The notes under the pieces were generated by a model, which saw only the letters and a list, made by a program, of their open reading frames with translations, was not told the DNA's origin and searched no databases. From positions 210,867-239,258 of the forward strand of contig BFEA01000660.1 of the NCBI GenBank assembly GCA_003427395.1: DNA of 28,392 nt, read 5' to 3'. Source of the stretch: Chara braunii (taxonomy: Eukaryota; Streptophyta; Charophyceae; Charales; Characeae). Below are positions 1-7,741 of this stretch, piece by piece (position 1 is the first letter of the stretch; every line of letters begins with the position of its first letter). The position numbers were made by a program, and so were the translations under genes.

Positions 1-62
<62 letters not shown>
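1..62. repeat. (AG)n microsatellite
   Basis: A pure AG dinucleotide run from the first base to position 62. Two other long AG tracts occur in the window, near 4950 and 27135. The contig edge lies inside or beside this tract, so its true length is unknown. Confidence 0.98.
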
Positions 63-64
<2 letters not shown>

Positions 65-161
65 CTTGACGACAACTCGCACGATCTGGCCGCTGCGATT
101 CACAGTTACGCGACATGCGACTGTGACGAAACGGTCTGCGCACTGTGAGGTAACACGGCCA

Positions 162-231
162 GCCCACGGGAACCGGTTTGCCCATTGGGAAAGCATTCTA
201 GCCCACGGGAACCAGTTTGCCCGTTGGGGAA
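162..231. repeat. Two tandem ~39-bp units with the core GCCCACGGGAACC
   Basis: Unit one (162-200) and unit two (from 201) both read GCCCACGGGAACC, then GTTTGCCC, then TTGGG, with a few substitutions. The complement of the AACCGGTTTGCC core recurs at 247-258, so this block appears to continue into the palindrome that follows. No coding content is seen. Confidence 0.7.
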
Positions 232-257
232 ACGGGCCCCCTCAAAGGCAAACCGGT

Positions 258-383
258 TGTAACATCTGTGTCTTCGGGACCTTTCGGATTGACGGTCCCG
301 ATCGGCGCGCATTCTTTAGATCTTAAGACTGCGCGCCGATCGGGACCGTCAATCCGAAAGGTTCCAACGGCCCAGATGTTACA
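258..383. repeat. Long imperfect palindrome centred on AGATCT
   Basis: The inner 84 bp (279-362) form an almost perfect palindrome centred between 320 and 321. Arms 279-310 and 331-362 match over all 32 positions, and the inner ten bases on each side match at eight of ten. Beyond a weaker stretch, TGTAACATCTG (258-268) pairs with its complement at 373-383. This could be a foldback or MITE-type element, or a cruciform-forming site. No coding capacity is seen. Confidence 0.85.
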
Positions 384-402
384 TTTGTTACATCGCTCAA
401 TT

Positions 403-444
403 GATCTGGGCCGTGGGCCGGTAGGACCGACGACGGCCCAGATC
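403..444. repeat. Short inverted repeat GATCTGGGCCGT / ACGGCCCAGATC
   Basis: Arms 403-414 and 433-444 are perfect 12-bp complements around an 18-base loop. The CCCAGAT word also occurs in the right arm of the adjacent palindrome, and TTTGTTACAT follows both. The two structures are therefore probably parts of one repeat. Confidence 0.7.
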
Positions 445-796
445 GGCGATTTGTTACATACTGCGGGATTAGCAATTTCTATAGTGTAGGGAAGAAACAG
501 TTCTAAGTATGTCGTTTGTCATATGTTAATGGTTGTACATCTAACTAATCAAAATTAAAACAGAATCGTTTGTTGGGTCTGTTTGCAGAATGGAATTTTA
601 CCCGAACTTATCACATGGAATCTACCCCTCCCTCAGTTCTTCTTGAATGTCTCTTGTTGGCAGCATCCCTGAGCAATCCGGACAGCGTGCGTGTCTAAAG
701 GTGTGCACACGGCCCACCCCTGTGCCCCGAGTCCCGCTGAGATGGCCAGCCCTGCACAATTTTTATCCTTGCGTGCAGCAAGCCTTACACCGACCG

Positions 797-914
797 ATTG
801 GCTGATCAGGAGGCATTTTTATGGACGGCCCCCGAAGTCCTCAGGAATTATTTAACGCCGCAAACAGGACGACGATCACAGCCAATGGAAGGTCCCTGCC
901 GGTACTTATTTATA
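797..914 (+). promoter_or_regulatory. Possible promoter-like cluster (CCAAT boxes and TATA-like box)
   Basis: An inverted CCAAT box (ATTGG, 797-801), a forward CCAAT (882-886) and TATTTATA (907-914) lie in a spacing compatible with a Pol II promoter. I do not recognise a coding region downstream, so this is a weak motif-based suggestion. Chance occurrence is quite possible. Confidence 0.25.
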
Positions 915-2470
915 GATGTCCGGTACTCGTCTTTCGCATAGGGTTGGCCTGCCCCTCAAAACCCCTCTATAGCGAAGCGAGCAGACAAAGGACAAAGCAG
1001 CAAAACATGCATGCTCTACTCCCGGTGGGTTGGCATGGTGACCGTGACCCAGTGCTTCGTCCAGGGCCCTTCAGATAGCTCCGCCCTCTCCTTCCAGATG
1101 CTCCACGTGAACACTGACGACTCTCAAGGTTGAGCGCACACGACTCCTCACATGAGAGGACTCTCAAGACAGAACACACATCCTCATGGTAAGAAGTGTC
1201 GAAGAGGGTAGATAACGTTAGGTGCAGAGTACCTCAAAAATAGCTGCCCCCAACCACATATATTCTCACCAGATGACCCGATGCCAATTGTGATGACCAA
1301 TCCCTGCTTCGGCACAACCAGCATTAATACCTCCATTCCACCTCAACATCAATTGCCCATCAAATAGTTCTCACCACACTGCGAACACCCAATATTCACC
1401 ACTCAGCCTTCCTGGCAATCCCCTCTCCTCCTGGGTCGCCTGCTTGCCTTCGCCCTCCTCACTACACACTCCCTACGGCCGCTCGCCCAACAGACCGCAT
1501 GCATGTACCGCATAGGCAGAAGACAAGCGGCAGATGAGCGCAACGTACCACAGCTCCGATACCAAATTGCAAGGAAAATGAGCGATAGCGAACTTCAGAA
1601 ATCAAACAGCATCATACACATGAGACCAGCTAGTCATGACCTCGAACCAATAGCAGAATTGCATCACAAGTTTCCCCAAATAAGAGCACAGCAAAAGCTC
1701 ATAATTGACAATGCTGGAATAGTCTCATCATCATCAACAAAGAACAAATGTCGATATCCTATCTGGCGCTCGGCGCCCAGACTACAGATGGCAGATCCTA
1801 TCTAGCCTATCTACGATGCCGCTGATGACGTCAACAACTCCCCGAAGTACGAGCAGATCTCAGACAATGCCGTTCGCCTCAAGCACCAGGTATGTATCTC
1901 GTATCACTCACAACCTTGATCCCCAACTCACAGACGCCACATGCACCCAAGAACCACCATGTGCCCCATCCAGCATACAGCAGCGCAGCTCGGCTATGGC
2001 TGCCTGCCCCTTCCAGCTCGCCCGTGAGCGTGAGCCTGGCCAGCGTTAGCGCAGCAGCGGTTGCGCAGCATGCAGCCAGTGCCCGAATGCCCAATGCGTT
2101 GGCAGGCCCTTCCCTATATCGAAGTGGCCTGCTGCTGCGTGCGGTAATGCGGTACTGGGCCCCGGCCCAGAAGCTTCCGGTAGGCCCCACGAGGCTGAGC
2201 CTCAGTCCAAAGGAACCAGGCCCAGGGCCTGCGGTGGTTACCAGCACCCAACTGCCCTCAGCCTTTGTTCGGTCCACGTTGTGTATCCGGCCCAGGGCCT
2301 GCCTCAGTTACATATGATGAAAGGCAGCCTGGGCCTGGGCGCTTCCAACCAACTGGCGCTGCGCAACTGCCTGAATTTCCCCAGTTGCGTGGTGACCCCA
2401 AGATGGCCTGTAGGCCTCGGTCGAGCCTGCCTTCACTTAGGGCGGCCGACTGTGAAGGGTCCGGCACCCA
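915..2470. other. No gene recognised
   Basis: This 1.5-kb stretch has only short reading frames with no recognisable domain. CTCAAG/CTCCTCACATGAG-like words repeat loosely at 1118-1195, and GGCCCAGGGCCTG occurs near 2218 and 2288. Overlapping open frames on both strands at 1880-2320 look compositional (GC-rich). A non-coding host region or an old repeat is equally possible. Confidence 0.5.
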
Positions 2471-2681
2471 ACCCCCTGGATATATCTAGATTCTAGACTT
2501 AGCAGTAGAGTCCAGGGGGTACGGCGTTCTGAAAACGCCATACCCCCTGGATGTATCTGGACTTAGCTGGCATCCAAGTGGTACGTCGTTTGGCGTTCTG
2601 AAAATGCCGTACCCCCTGGATGTATCTGCACTTAGCTGACATCCAAGTGGTACGTTGTTTTTAGAATGCTGTACCCTCAGG
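2471..2681. repeat. Three tandem ~70-bp repeat units
   Basis: Units starting at 2471, 2542 and 2611 each begin ACCCCCTGGATRTATCT and continue through ACTTAGC. Units two and three also share CATCCAAGTGGTACGT and the TTCTGAAAA-type block. Spacing is 71 and 69 bp. The first unit is the most diverged and the last is truncated by a changed tail. Confidence 0.85.
2511..2551. repeat. Hairpin with 18-bp arms in the tandem repeat
   Basis: TCCAGGGGGTACGGCGTT (2511-2528) pairs with 2534-2551 at 17 of 18 positions around the loop CTGAA. It spans the junction between the first two tandem units, so only this copy has the full stem. Confidence 0.85.
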
Positions 2682-3125
2682 AAATCGGGCCAATTTACGA
2701 GGTTTCAATTTCGTTCAAAAGAAAGAAAATGTCCGTTTGGTTTTGGTTTTGACGAAATTGCTGTTAATTCGAGAGTACCCTCAAACTGGGAAATGTGCAA
2801 AAACCTGTATGAGAGTGCTCCTCACCACACTTCTTTCTCTTTTTTTTTTTTCAGTGCACTCTTGACACTGGTTGTCACTTTGTGGGCCAGAAATCTTGTC
2901 CATCTTGACTCTCTCTCGAGATTCAGGCGGAAGTCAGCCAGCCTTCGGAGGGCTCTCAAAATGGACCGTCTACAGGTGGGCGAAGCAAAGAAGTTCGAGA
3001 GCACTCTCCGACCGCTTCCTCTGACAGCTCTCGGGCTTCTTTCTACTTCCAAATCCGAGAGTGAGTGTGGCGGTGCTGCCACTCTCGACGATGTAGATTT
3101 CGAGAGTGGTGTGGCGAGGCCCTAA
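2682..3125 (+). other. Unassigned segment with a strong splice-acceptor-like tract
   Basis: A long pyrimidine tract ends in CAG at 2852-2854, which resembles a 3' splice site. A frame is open on both sides (2655-3125) but its product has no family I recognise. CGAGAGTG or CACTCTCG-type words recur about eight times across 2769-3107. It could be an exon on the plus strand or an old repeat; the evidence for a gene is weak. Confidence 0.3.
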
Positions 3126-3140
3126 CCATTGGCTAGGCAG

Positions 3141-3556
3141 TTCATTTGTCAGTCTGTCACTCAGTCGGTTCATCCGTCCCGTCAGTCTGTTCGCCCGTCT
3201 GTCTATCGGTCCGCCAGTCAGTTCGTTAATTCGTTTATCCGCTCATTGTCTCTTCACCCATCTGTTCATCCGTTCCTCTGTCCATCCGTTAACCAGTCAG
3301 TCCTTCCGTCAGCCAGTCAGTCAGCGAGTCTGTACATCCGTCTGTCTGTCCGTATGTTTGGCACTCGGCCCATCTGTCTATCCATCCATTCGTCCATCAG
3401 TCAGTCAGCCCGTTTGTCCGTCTTTCGTCAGTCCGTTCAACAACTTCGACCATCTATACGCCCGTCAGTCTGTTCTGTTCATCAATTCGTCTGTCCATCT
3501 GTTTGTCAGTCAGTCCATCTGTCTGTCAGTCATCACTCAGTCAGTCAGTCTGTCAA
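3141..3556. repeat. Degenerate tetranucleotide satellite (NNGTC / NNCAT period 4)
   Basis: About 415 bp of period-4 sequence made of GTCA, GTCT, GTCC and TCCA/TTCG variants. Because 4-base units repeat as 12-base blocks, two plus-strand frames stay open and translate to Ser/Gln/Val/Pro/His-rich strings with a four-residue rhythm (QSVxPSVx). These frames should not be called genes. Confidence 0.9.
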
Positions 3557-3595
3557 TGTACTACCATCTGCACCCCAATAGAACGCCCGGCACTC
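3557..3595 (+). repeat. Diverged partial copy of the 7888-7988 hairpin-repeat arm
   Basis: TACTACCATCTGCACCCC followed by AATAGAACGCCCGG resembles the left arm and flank at 7881-7912, where TACTACTGTCTTCACCCG is followed by AATAGAATGCCCGG. The match stops soon after, and no partner arm is seen here. Confidence 0.55.
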
Positions 3596-3730
3596 TTTCT
3601 ACATCCTTGTTCAGAATGGACACGGAGTTGTGCGCTGTCCGAGTGACTGGAAAGGCTGTGAAGACAGCCAAGGTTTGCGAGCCCTGCTGCTTGTGTGAGA
3701 ATCGGCAGGCCGTCAAAGAGGACGGTTCTT

Positions 3731-4090
3731 GAATCTTGACCCCCCCCATTCCCCCGTTTTCCAAGTCGGTGCCTCTGTTAATATTTCTTTCCATCCCTCC
3801 GGGATGCATCTGATGATTGTTTGCAGGTTCTCGTCACGCCGGTGGCACCCCTTGAGACGGGTAGCGAGTTCCTGATCAGTGAGCCACCCATTCTTATCTT
3901 CGTCCCATATGTGAGAGACTTTCCAGATCTCGTGTTTTATCCATGATAACCAACGTGTGCCACTGGGTTTAAGCAAGAGCGGGTGATCACTTTCGTCTCT
4001 CACCCACGGATTGCCAAATAGAGGTTGCCTCAGTACTTCTCTGGTCTTTGGTTTCCCGACTTTCTTCGGCATGATTTCCCACCAAACCAA
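3731..4090 (-). pseudogene. LINE ORF2 fragment, region between RT and the C-terminal zinc finger
   Basis: On the minus strand this reads TREVLRQPLFGNP, then WLSWIKHEIWKVSHIWDED, then a stretch ending in IPEGWKEIL. That pattern (LRQPL.NP, then W...I..+.+W, then IP..W) is typical of plant-type LINE ORF2 downstream of RT. A related version is found at 7990-8410 in the large LINE, so both belong to one family. It is followed at 4091 by LINE tail sequence in the opposite orientation, which suggests one inverted insertion. It is only about 120 codons of a protein usually over 1,000 residues, so it is a non-functional fragment. Confidence 0.75.
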
Positions 4091-4410
4091 CAGCCAACAG
4101 AATACTGGGCAAGGGCATCGGCCCTCTGGGACTCTCTATTCTCATCTCCCCTCCCCGAACATCCCTTCCAACTTCTCCTTTGGACTAACATCCCTACCCA
4201 GTTGAACAAGACAGAGAAGATCTGGTTCAGAATGATCAGGAAGGCGACACTATGGACCATCTGGAAGGAAAGACGTGGCAGGGCCATTGAGCGTGCATCA
4301 AACTCGAGGGAAAAAGTGTGGGCGGAAGCTAAGAATTTGATTCAGGCAGAGATTCTTTGCAAGTGGCACAAGGCAAGACTTTCCCTACCAGACGAGGATG
4401 AGCAACAGCG
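4091..4410 (+). pseudogene. LINE ORF2 C-terminal tail fragment
   Basis: The plus strand encodes a stretch with IWFRMIRKATLWTIWKERR followed by KVWAEAKNLIQAE. This is the characteristic tail after the zf-RVT zinc finger in plant LINEs (WxxWKxRN-like motif). The minus-strand counterpart in the large LINE (6860-7116) has GIWTIWKRRCQQ at the same place. The frame stays open to 4528. The 3' end could not be placed because no clear A-tail is seen before the microsatellites. Its opposite polarity to 3731-4090 is typical of twin priming. Confidence 0.75.
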
Positions 4411-4866
4411 CACAGCACAGTTAAAGTTTACCAAGACCTGGCTGATTGAAGGAAAAGTTGCAGAGACCTGGGTGATTTTAGAACTCTTATGTACGATGGA
4501 AGGACTGGCACAACTCGTAAGGTGCTAGGAGAGGACCAAGAGACTTCACAACCAATGGAGTAGTCGCGATACAGACAACAGTGTCCTATGCTGAGCAACA
4601 AGGGTATCAGGCGGGAGTGGGGAGAGGGAGGAGCTTGATATTTGTGACTGGAGGTAGATCCTACCACTTTCTCTTGTTTTGAATAGGTCTATTTGACAGG
4701 CCCAAGAAGGGAACCTGAGAGGAGCAAGTTGTTAGGGCAAGCTGACAGTCAATCCTCCCTCAAGGGAACAATCAATGCTGGTCAGGGGTCGTTCAGCCAT
4801 ATGGAAGGAACCTTTTATTGTACTGTTGTCCTTTCTTTTTTTTTCTTTTCAGTTCGGTTGCCCTCA
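4411..4866. other. LINE 3' region or unassigned spacer
   Basis: The open frame from the LINE tail continues to 4528; beyond it no domain is recognised. The stretch ends with a pyrimidine tract and CAG at about 4830-4852, which resembles a splice acceptor, but no exon could be matched to it. Confidence 0.35.
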
Positions 4867-5028
<162 letters not shown>

Positions 5029-5270
5029 TATAATGGGTGGTTAGTACTGGTTACACTCCCTGAATGTGTGGATGCTACTGTGGATGGGGAGCACAACGAT
5101 GCATTGTTGGGAAGGAGAAAAGAAAAAATAACAAAAGAAAAAAAAAAATAGCATGGCCCCTGCACAAGGATGACACACAAATGAAACAATGGTCCAACAA
5201 TCCGAATTGCATTAAAAGCAAAAGAAAAAAGAGTTTCTATTAATAAAAGATTATCATAGAGAGAACTCAC

Positions 5271-5543
5271 AAAGTTCTTCCCCGGCCCTCCTTTCTCCCA
5301 CAAGGATGCCCTCACAATCTCTATTTCGACATCAGCACGATCTGGAATAATGACTCTGATTGCCGTCCTGTTTCGCCGGATTGTTATGTTGCCATGGAAT
5401 GTAAGGTTGAATGCCACATTAGGCAATTGTTTCCCGTTCAAGAAAGCCGTGCCTTGAATATCCGTCCACGTGGCGTTCGGAAAAGATGTTGCTGACACAA
5501 GTAGCCTCTCTTTCCCGTACAGTAAGCCGATGTCCGAAACATA
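5271..5543 (-). CDS. Internal exon of a host gene, predicted extracellular protein
   Basis: On the minus strand a pyrimidine-rich stretch ends in CTGCACAG at 5551-5544. An open frame follows to 5271, then the consensus donor GTGAGT (5270-5265). The exon is 273 bp, exactly 91 codons, and begins and ends in phase 0. It encodes YVSDIGLLYGKERLLV..., then alternating hydrophobic stretches that look like a beta-sandwich. Four N-glycosylation sequons are present (NAT, NLT, NIT, NRT), which suggests a secreted or membrane-external protein. I do not recognise the family. The frame also continues open into both putative introns, but those parts are low complexity. No partner exons were recognised in the window. 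It is the best candidate for genuine host coding sequence here. Confidence 0.6.
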
Positions 5544-5653
5544 CTGTGCAGCGAACAGGGGCACACAAAAATTGCACAAATGTGAAAAAACAAAACAAAA
5601 CGAAGAACAAACAAAGAAAAGAGCAAACTAATAGTTTTTATAATACAGGCAGC

Positions 5654-5758
5654 TCTAGGGGTCAAAGTGTTTTTTTTTTTGTTGTTGTTTTCTAGGGTTC
5701 AAAGTGATAAGTGCTTTGTTGTCGTTGTTGTTTTCTAGGGGTCAAAGTGATAAGTGTT

Positions 5759-5830
<72 letters not shown>

Positions 5831-5846
5831 TCTGGGGGCCAAAGTG
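5654..5846. repeat. Four-copy minisatellite with a (GTT)n expansion
   Basis: The word TCTAGGGGTCAAAGTG or a close variant occurs at 5654, 5692, 5735 and 5831. T/GTT-rich tracts separate the copies. The third spacer (about 5756-5831) has expanded to roughly 24 GTT units. Homopolymer-like Leu, Cys or Asn peptides read from it are not genes. Confidence 0.93.
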
Positions 5847-5866
5847 ATGTTATATGGGTTTTACAT

Positions 5867-5938
5867 TGCCAAAATATTTCCCAAAATATTCCAAAAAAAT
5901 ATTGCCAACATATTGGCCAAAATATTGGCAAAATATTG
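5867..5938. repeat. AATATT-rich short-repeat cluster
   Basis: CCAAAATATT, CAACATATTGG and GGCAAAATATTG-type words recur about six times. The block is AT-rich and self-complementary. It may be a relic of a short tandem repeat. Confidence 0.6.
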
Positions 5939-6090
5939 AAGAGTCGGTAGTACTTTGTACTCGTTCCATGGTTATGCCGGACCCGACCACCGGACTCGAC
6001 ATACGGGCGGACTCTGTCTGGACTGCACCAGACCCTCTGGATTGACTCACCTCCGCCATAAAACAAAAGAAAAAAAAAATAATAATAATA
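5939..6090. repeat. Unassigned segment ending in an A-rich tail
   Basis: A unique-looking GC-rich stretch (5939-6058) runs into AAAACAAAAGAAAAAAAAA followed by AAT repeats (6059-6090), which resembles the 3' tail of a retroposed element. Its head is not recognisable as a tRNA or LINE. The following SINE copy begins immediately after the tail. Confidence 0.4.
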
Positions 6091-6097
6091 CTAGGCT

Positions 6098-6411
6098 AGC
6101 CTTGCAGGGGTGGGGTGGATATCACGACCGCTTTTGAACACCGTGTCCTGGCTGTAGTGGTTAAGAGACTTGGCTCTTGAGGCTGAAGTCGCCGATTCGA
6201 ATCTGTGCTTGCACGGAGGAGGACTTAGGCCCAGACATACGGAATCCATACTACTGTGGAAGCGCCCGTGAACCGACGGCCATTGATAAGTCCCGTCTGT
6301 GTGAGCGGGTAAGAGTACCAGCGGGGGTTACGTGCTGACTACAGAGCAAAGTGTACGAGAATTGCCATGTCCGTGGGTGTTGTGTGTGGTGTGTGTTGAG
6401 TTGGACACTAC
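6098..6411 (+). mobile_element. tRNA-derived SINE, copy 1
   Basis: The unit starts AGCCTTGCAGGGG and contains a Pol III A-box-like TGGCTGTAGTGG (6149-6160) and a B-box-like GATTCGAATCT (6194-6204) at tRNA-like spacing. The block between them contains an anticodon-arm-like TTGGC TCTTGAG GCTGA stem-loop. The homologous core ends near 6258 (GGAATCCATACTACT). The following 150 bp up to copy 2 is TG-rich and could be the SINE body. The cloverleaf is too decayed (weak T stem, C at position 33) for a working tRNA. Confidence 0.65.
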
Positions 6412-6660
6412 AGCCTTGCAGGGGTGCGGTAGATATCACGACCGGTACGATTTCACTTTTGAACACCGTGTCCTGGCTGTAGTGGTTAAGAGACTTGGCT
6501 CTTGAGGCCGAAGTTACCAGTTCGAATCTGTGCTTGCACAGAGGAGGACTTAGGCCCAGACGTGCGGAATCCATACTACTACTACTGAAGTGGCCCGGGT
6601 CCACTTGCCCGGCCGGGCCAAAAAGAAAAAAATAAATAAAAAATGAAAAATATTTTTAAT
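6412..6660 (+). mobile_element. tRNA-derived SINE, copy 2 with A-rich tail
   Basis: This is a second copy of the same unit, 314 bp downstream of copy 1. The A-box-like element is at 6474-6485 and the B-box-like AGTTCGAATCT at 6519-6529, closer to consensus than copy 1. It carries an extra GTACGATTTCA before the tRNA part. After CCATACTACTACTACT comes a GC-rich end (CCCGGCCGGGCC) and an A-rich tail from 6619 (AAAAAGAAAAAAATAAAT). That layout matches Pol III head, body and A-tail. Confidence 0.7.
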
Positions 6661-6744
6661 TTTAAAATTTTCATTTAAATATGTTAAAGAATTTCGATGT
6701 GACCCTGAGGCAAAAGTTGTTCAGTTTATTTTTCTGCATAACAT

Positions 6745-6777
6745 AGTTTTTTTCGGTTTTTTTGTTGTTTTTTTTTT
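6745..6777 (-). other. A-rich 3' tail of the LINE
   Basis: On the minus strand GGTCCCAGCC is followed by a run of A with interspersed C (AAAAAAAAAACAACAAAAAA), the expected LINE poly-A-type terminus. A GC-rich stretch with CCCGGG and GCCGGGCC words precedes it (6780-6855). Confidence 0.6.
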
Positions 6778-6859
6778 GGCTGGGACCTTCCCTAGTCCTT
6801 GCACGGCCGGACCGCCCGGGAAAATAGGGTGACCCGGGCGGCCCGGCTGGTAGCCTAGT

Positions 6860-7310
6860 AATAATACAAATAAAAAAATAGAAAATTTCTTTCCCTTGGA
6901 TTTGGCTACGAATTTCAAGACGATCCTCATCCAAAAGAGTTTGGTATTGTCAATCGTTTGTTGGCACCTTCTCTTCCATATGGTCCAAATACCGTATTGT
7001 CTCGGCTGTTGGAAGATTCTCTTCTCAAAGCCTCTCCATGCCCCAAGAAGCACATTCCCTGTCAGAAGGGGGACTGTGCCTTCTGGGAACAGGGAGTCTG
7101 AGATCTGGGTCCACAAGTCTTTGGCCAGCTTCCATAATTATTTGAGACGCGTTGTGGCAGTTCCCCAGGCAGTGCATCATTGTCTCCTTGGTCTCATCCG
7201 CACAGACGATGCAGAGCTCGTTCCAAAAGTCTCTATGCTCCCTGCTCCAAGAACACAGTATTTTGGATTTTGGATTTGGGATAGGATTATCTAAGAAGCT
7301 TTGCAATTTA
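6860..7310 (-). pseudogene. LINE ORF2 zf-RVT finger and C-terminal tail
   Basis: The minus strand reads WSREHRDFWNELCIVCADE, then KETMMHCLGNC. This is a C-x2-C ... H ... C zinc finger like the zf-RVT domain that ends plant LINE ORF2 proteins. After a frame change it continues with YGIWTIWKRRCQQ, the usual W..W..R tail motif. The finger is thought to bind template RNA or DNA during target-primed reverse transcription. Two frames are needed to read it, so it is a pseudogene. Confidence 0.75.
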
Positions 7311-7647
7311 ATTTATTATGAGTGCTAATATAGATACAGTCAGTACTAATTGAATGAATTTTATTTGATTTATTTTCTTTTTAATCTTGTATCAAAGAAT
7401 CGTGTTGACCGGCAAGGCTACATGAAAGATCAGCCATTGCACACTTCTTATTCAAAATGCCGGATGGTGTGGAGTAGAGACCAAGGTGTATGGAAGGCCG
7501 GAGCGCTCTTACTGATTCAAAATGCCGGATGGTTGTGCCGGAACCATCCCTATCCTGTCCTCCCCCCACCGTTCATGAGTGTTTCCACCAGTGGGTAGGA
7601 TCGTCTCCTCAGCTTCTAGCCCAGGCATGTTGCACAGTGCAGTATAT
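7311..7647 (-). other. Decayed LINE or inserted sequence with a repeated ATTCAAAATGCCGGATGGT word
   Basis: This is between the post-RT and zinc-finger parts of the LINE. ATTCAAAATGCCGGATGGT occurs twice (about 7451 and 7516), and its AATGCC-GG part resembles the arm of the hairpin repeat at 7888. No open LINE motif could be read through it. Some of it may be insertion rather than LINE sequence. Confidence 0.35.
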
Positions 7648-7741
7648 TAATTCTTCGGGAAATACTTAGTCATCCCCCTCTTAGATTCCACGCCTAATTC
7701 TTCGGGAAATACTTAGTCATCCCCCTCTTAGATTCCACGCC
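7648..7741. repeat. Perfect 47-bp tandem duplication inside the LINE
   Basis: TAATTCTTCGGGAAATACTT through ATTCCACGCC occurs twice with no differences (7648-7694, 7695-7741). On the minus strand it covers the KYFPKN-type segment of the LINE frame; 47 is not a multiple of three, so it shifts the frame. Confidence 0.95.

Noticed and set aside
1879-2317. Overlapping 132- and 141-codon ORFs on opposite strands
   Set aside because: Both are open because of GC-rich, low-stop composition; no domain is visible in either.
3106-3732. 208-codon Ser-rich ORF
   Set aside because: It is produced by the period-4 satellite; an overlapping frame is also open with the same rhythm.
5692-6066. Asn-, Leu- and Cys-run proteins near 5.75 kb
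   Set aside because: They are translations of the (GTT)n tract in different frames.
6141-6215. A functional tRNA gene
   Set aside because: A- and B-box-like elements are present, but the T stem does not pair, position 33 of the anticodon loop would be C, and the copy is repeated with an A-tail; a SINE explains it better.
7648-7741. CRISPR-like direct repeat
   Set aside because: Only two adjacent copies with no spacer; a simple tandem duplication.
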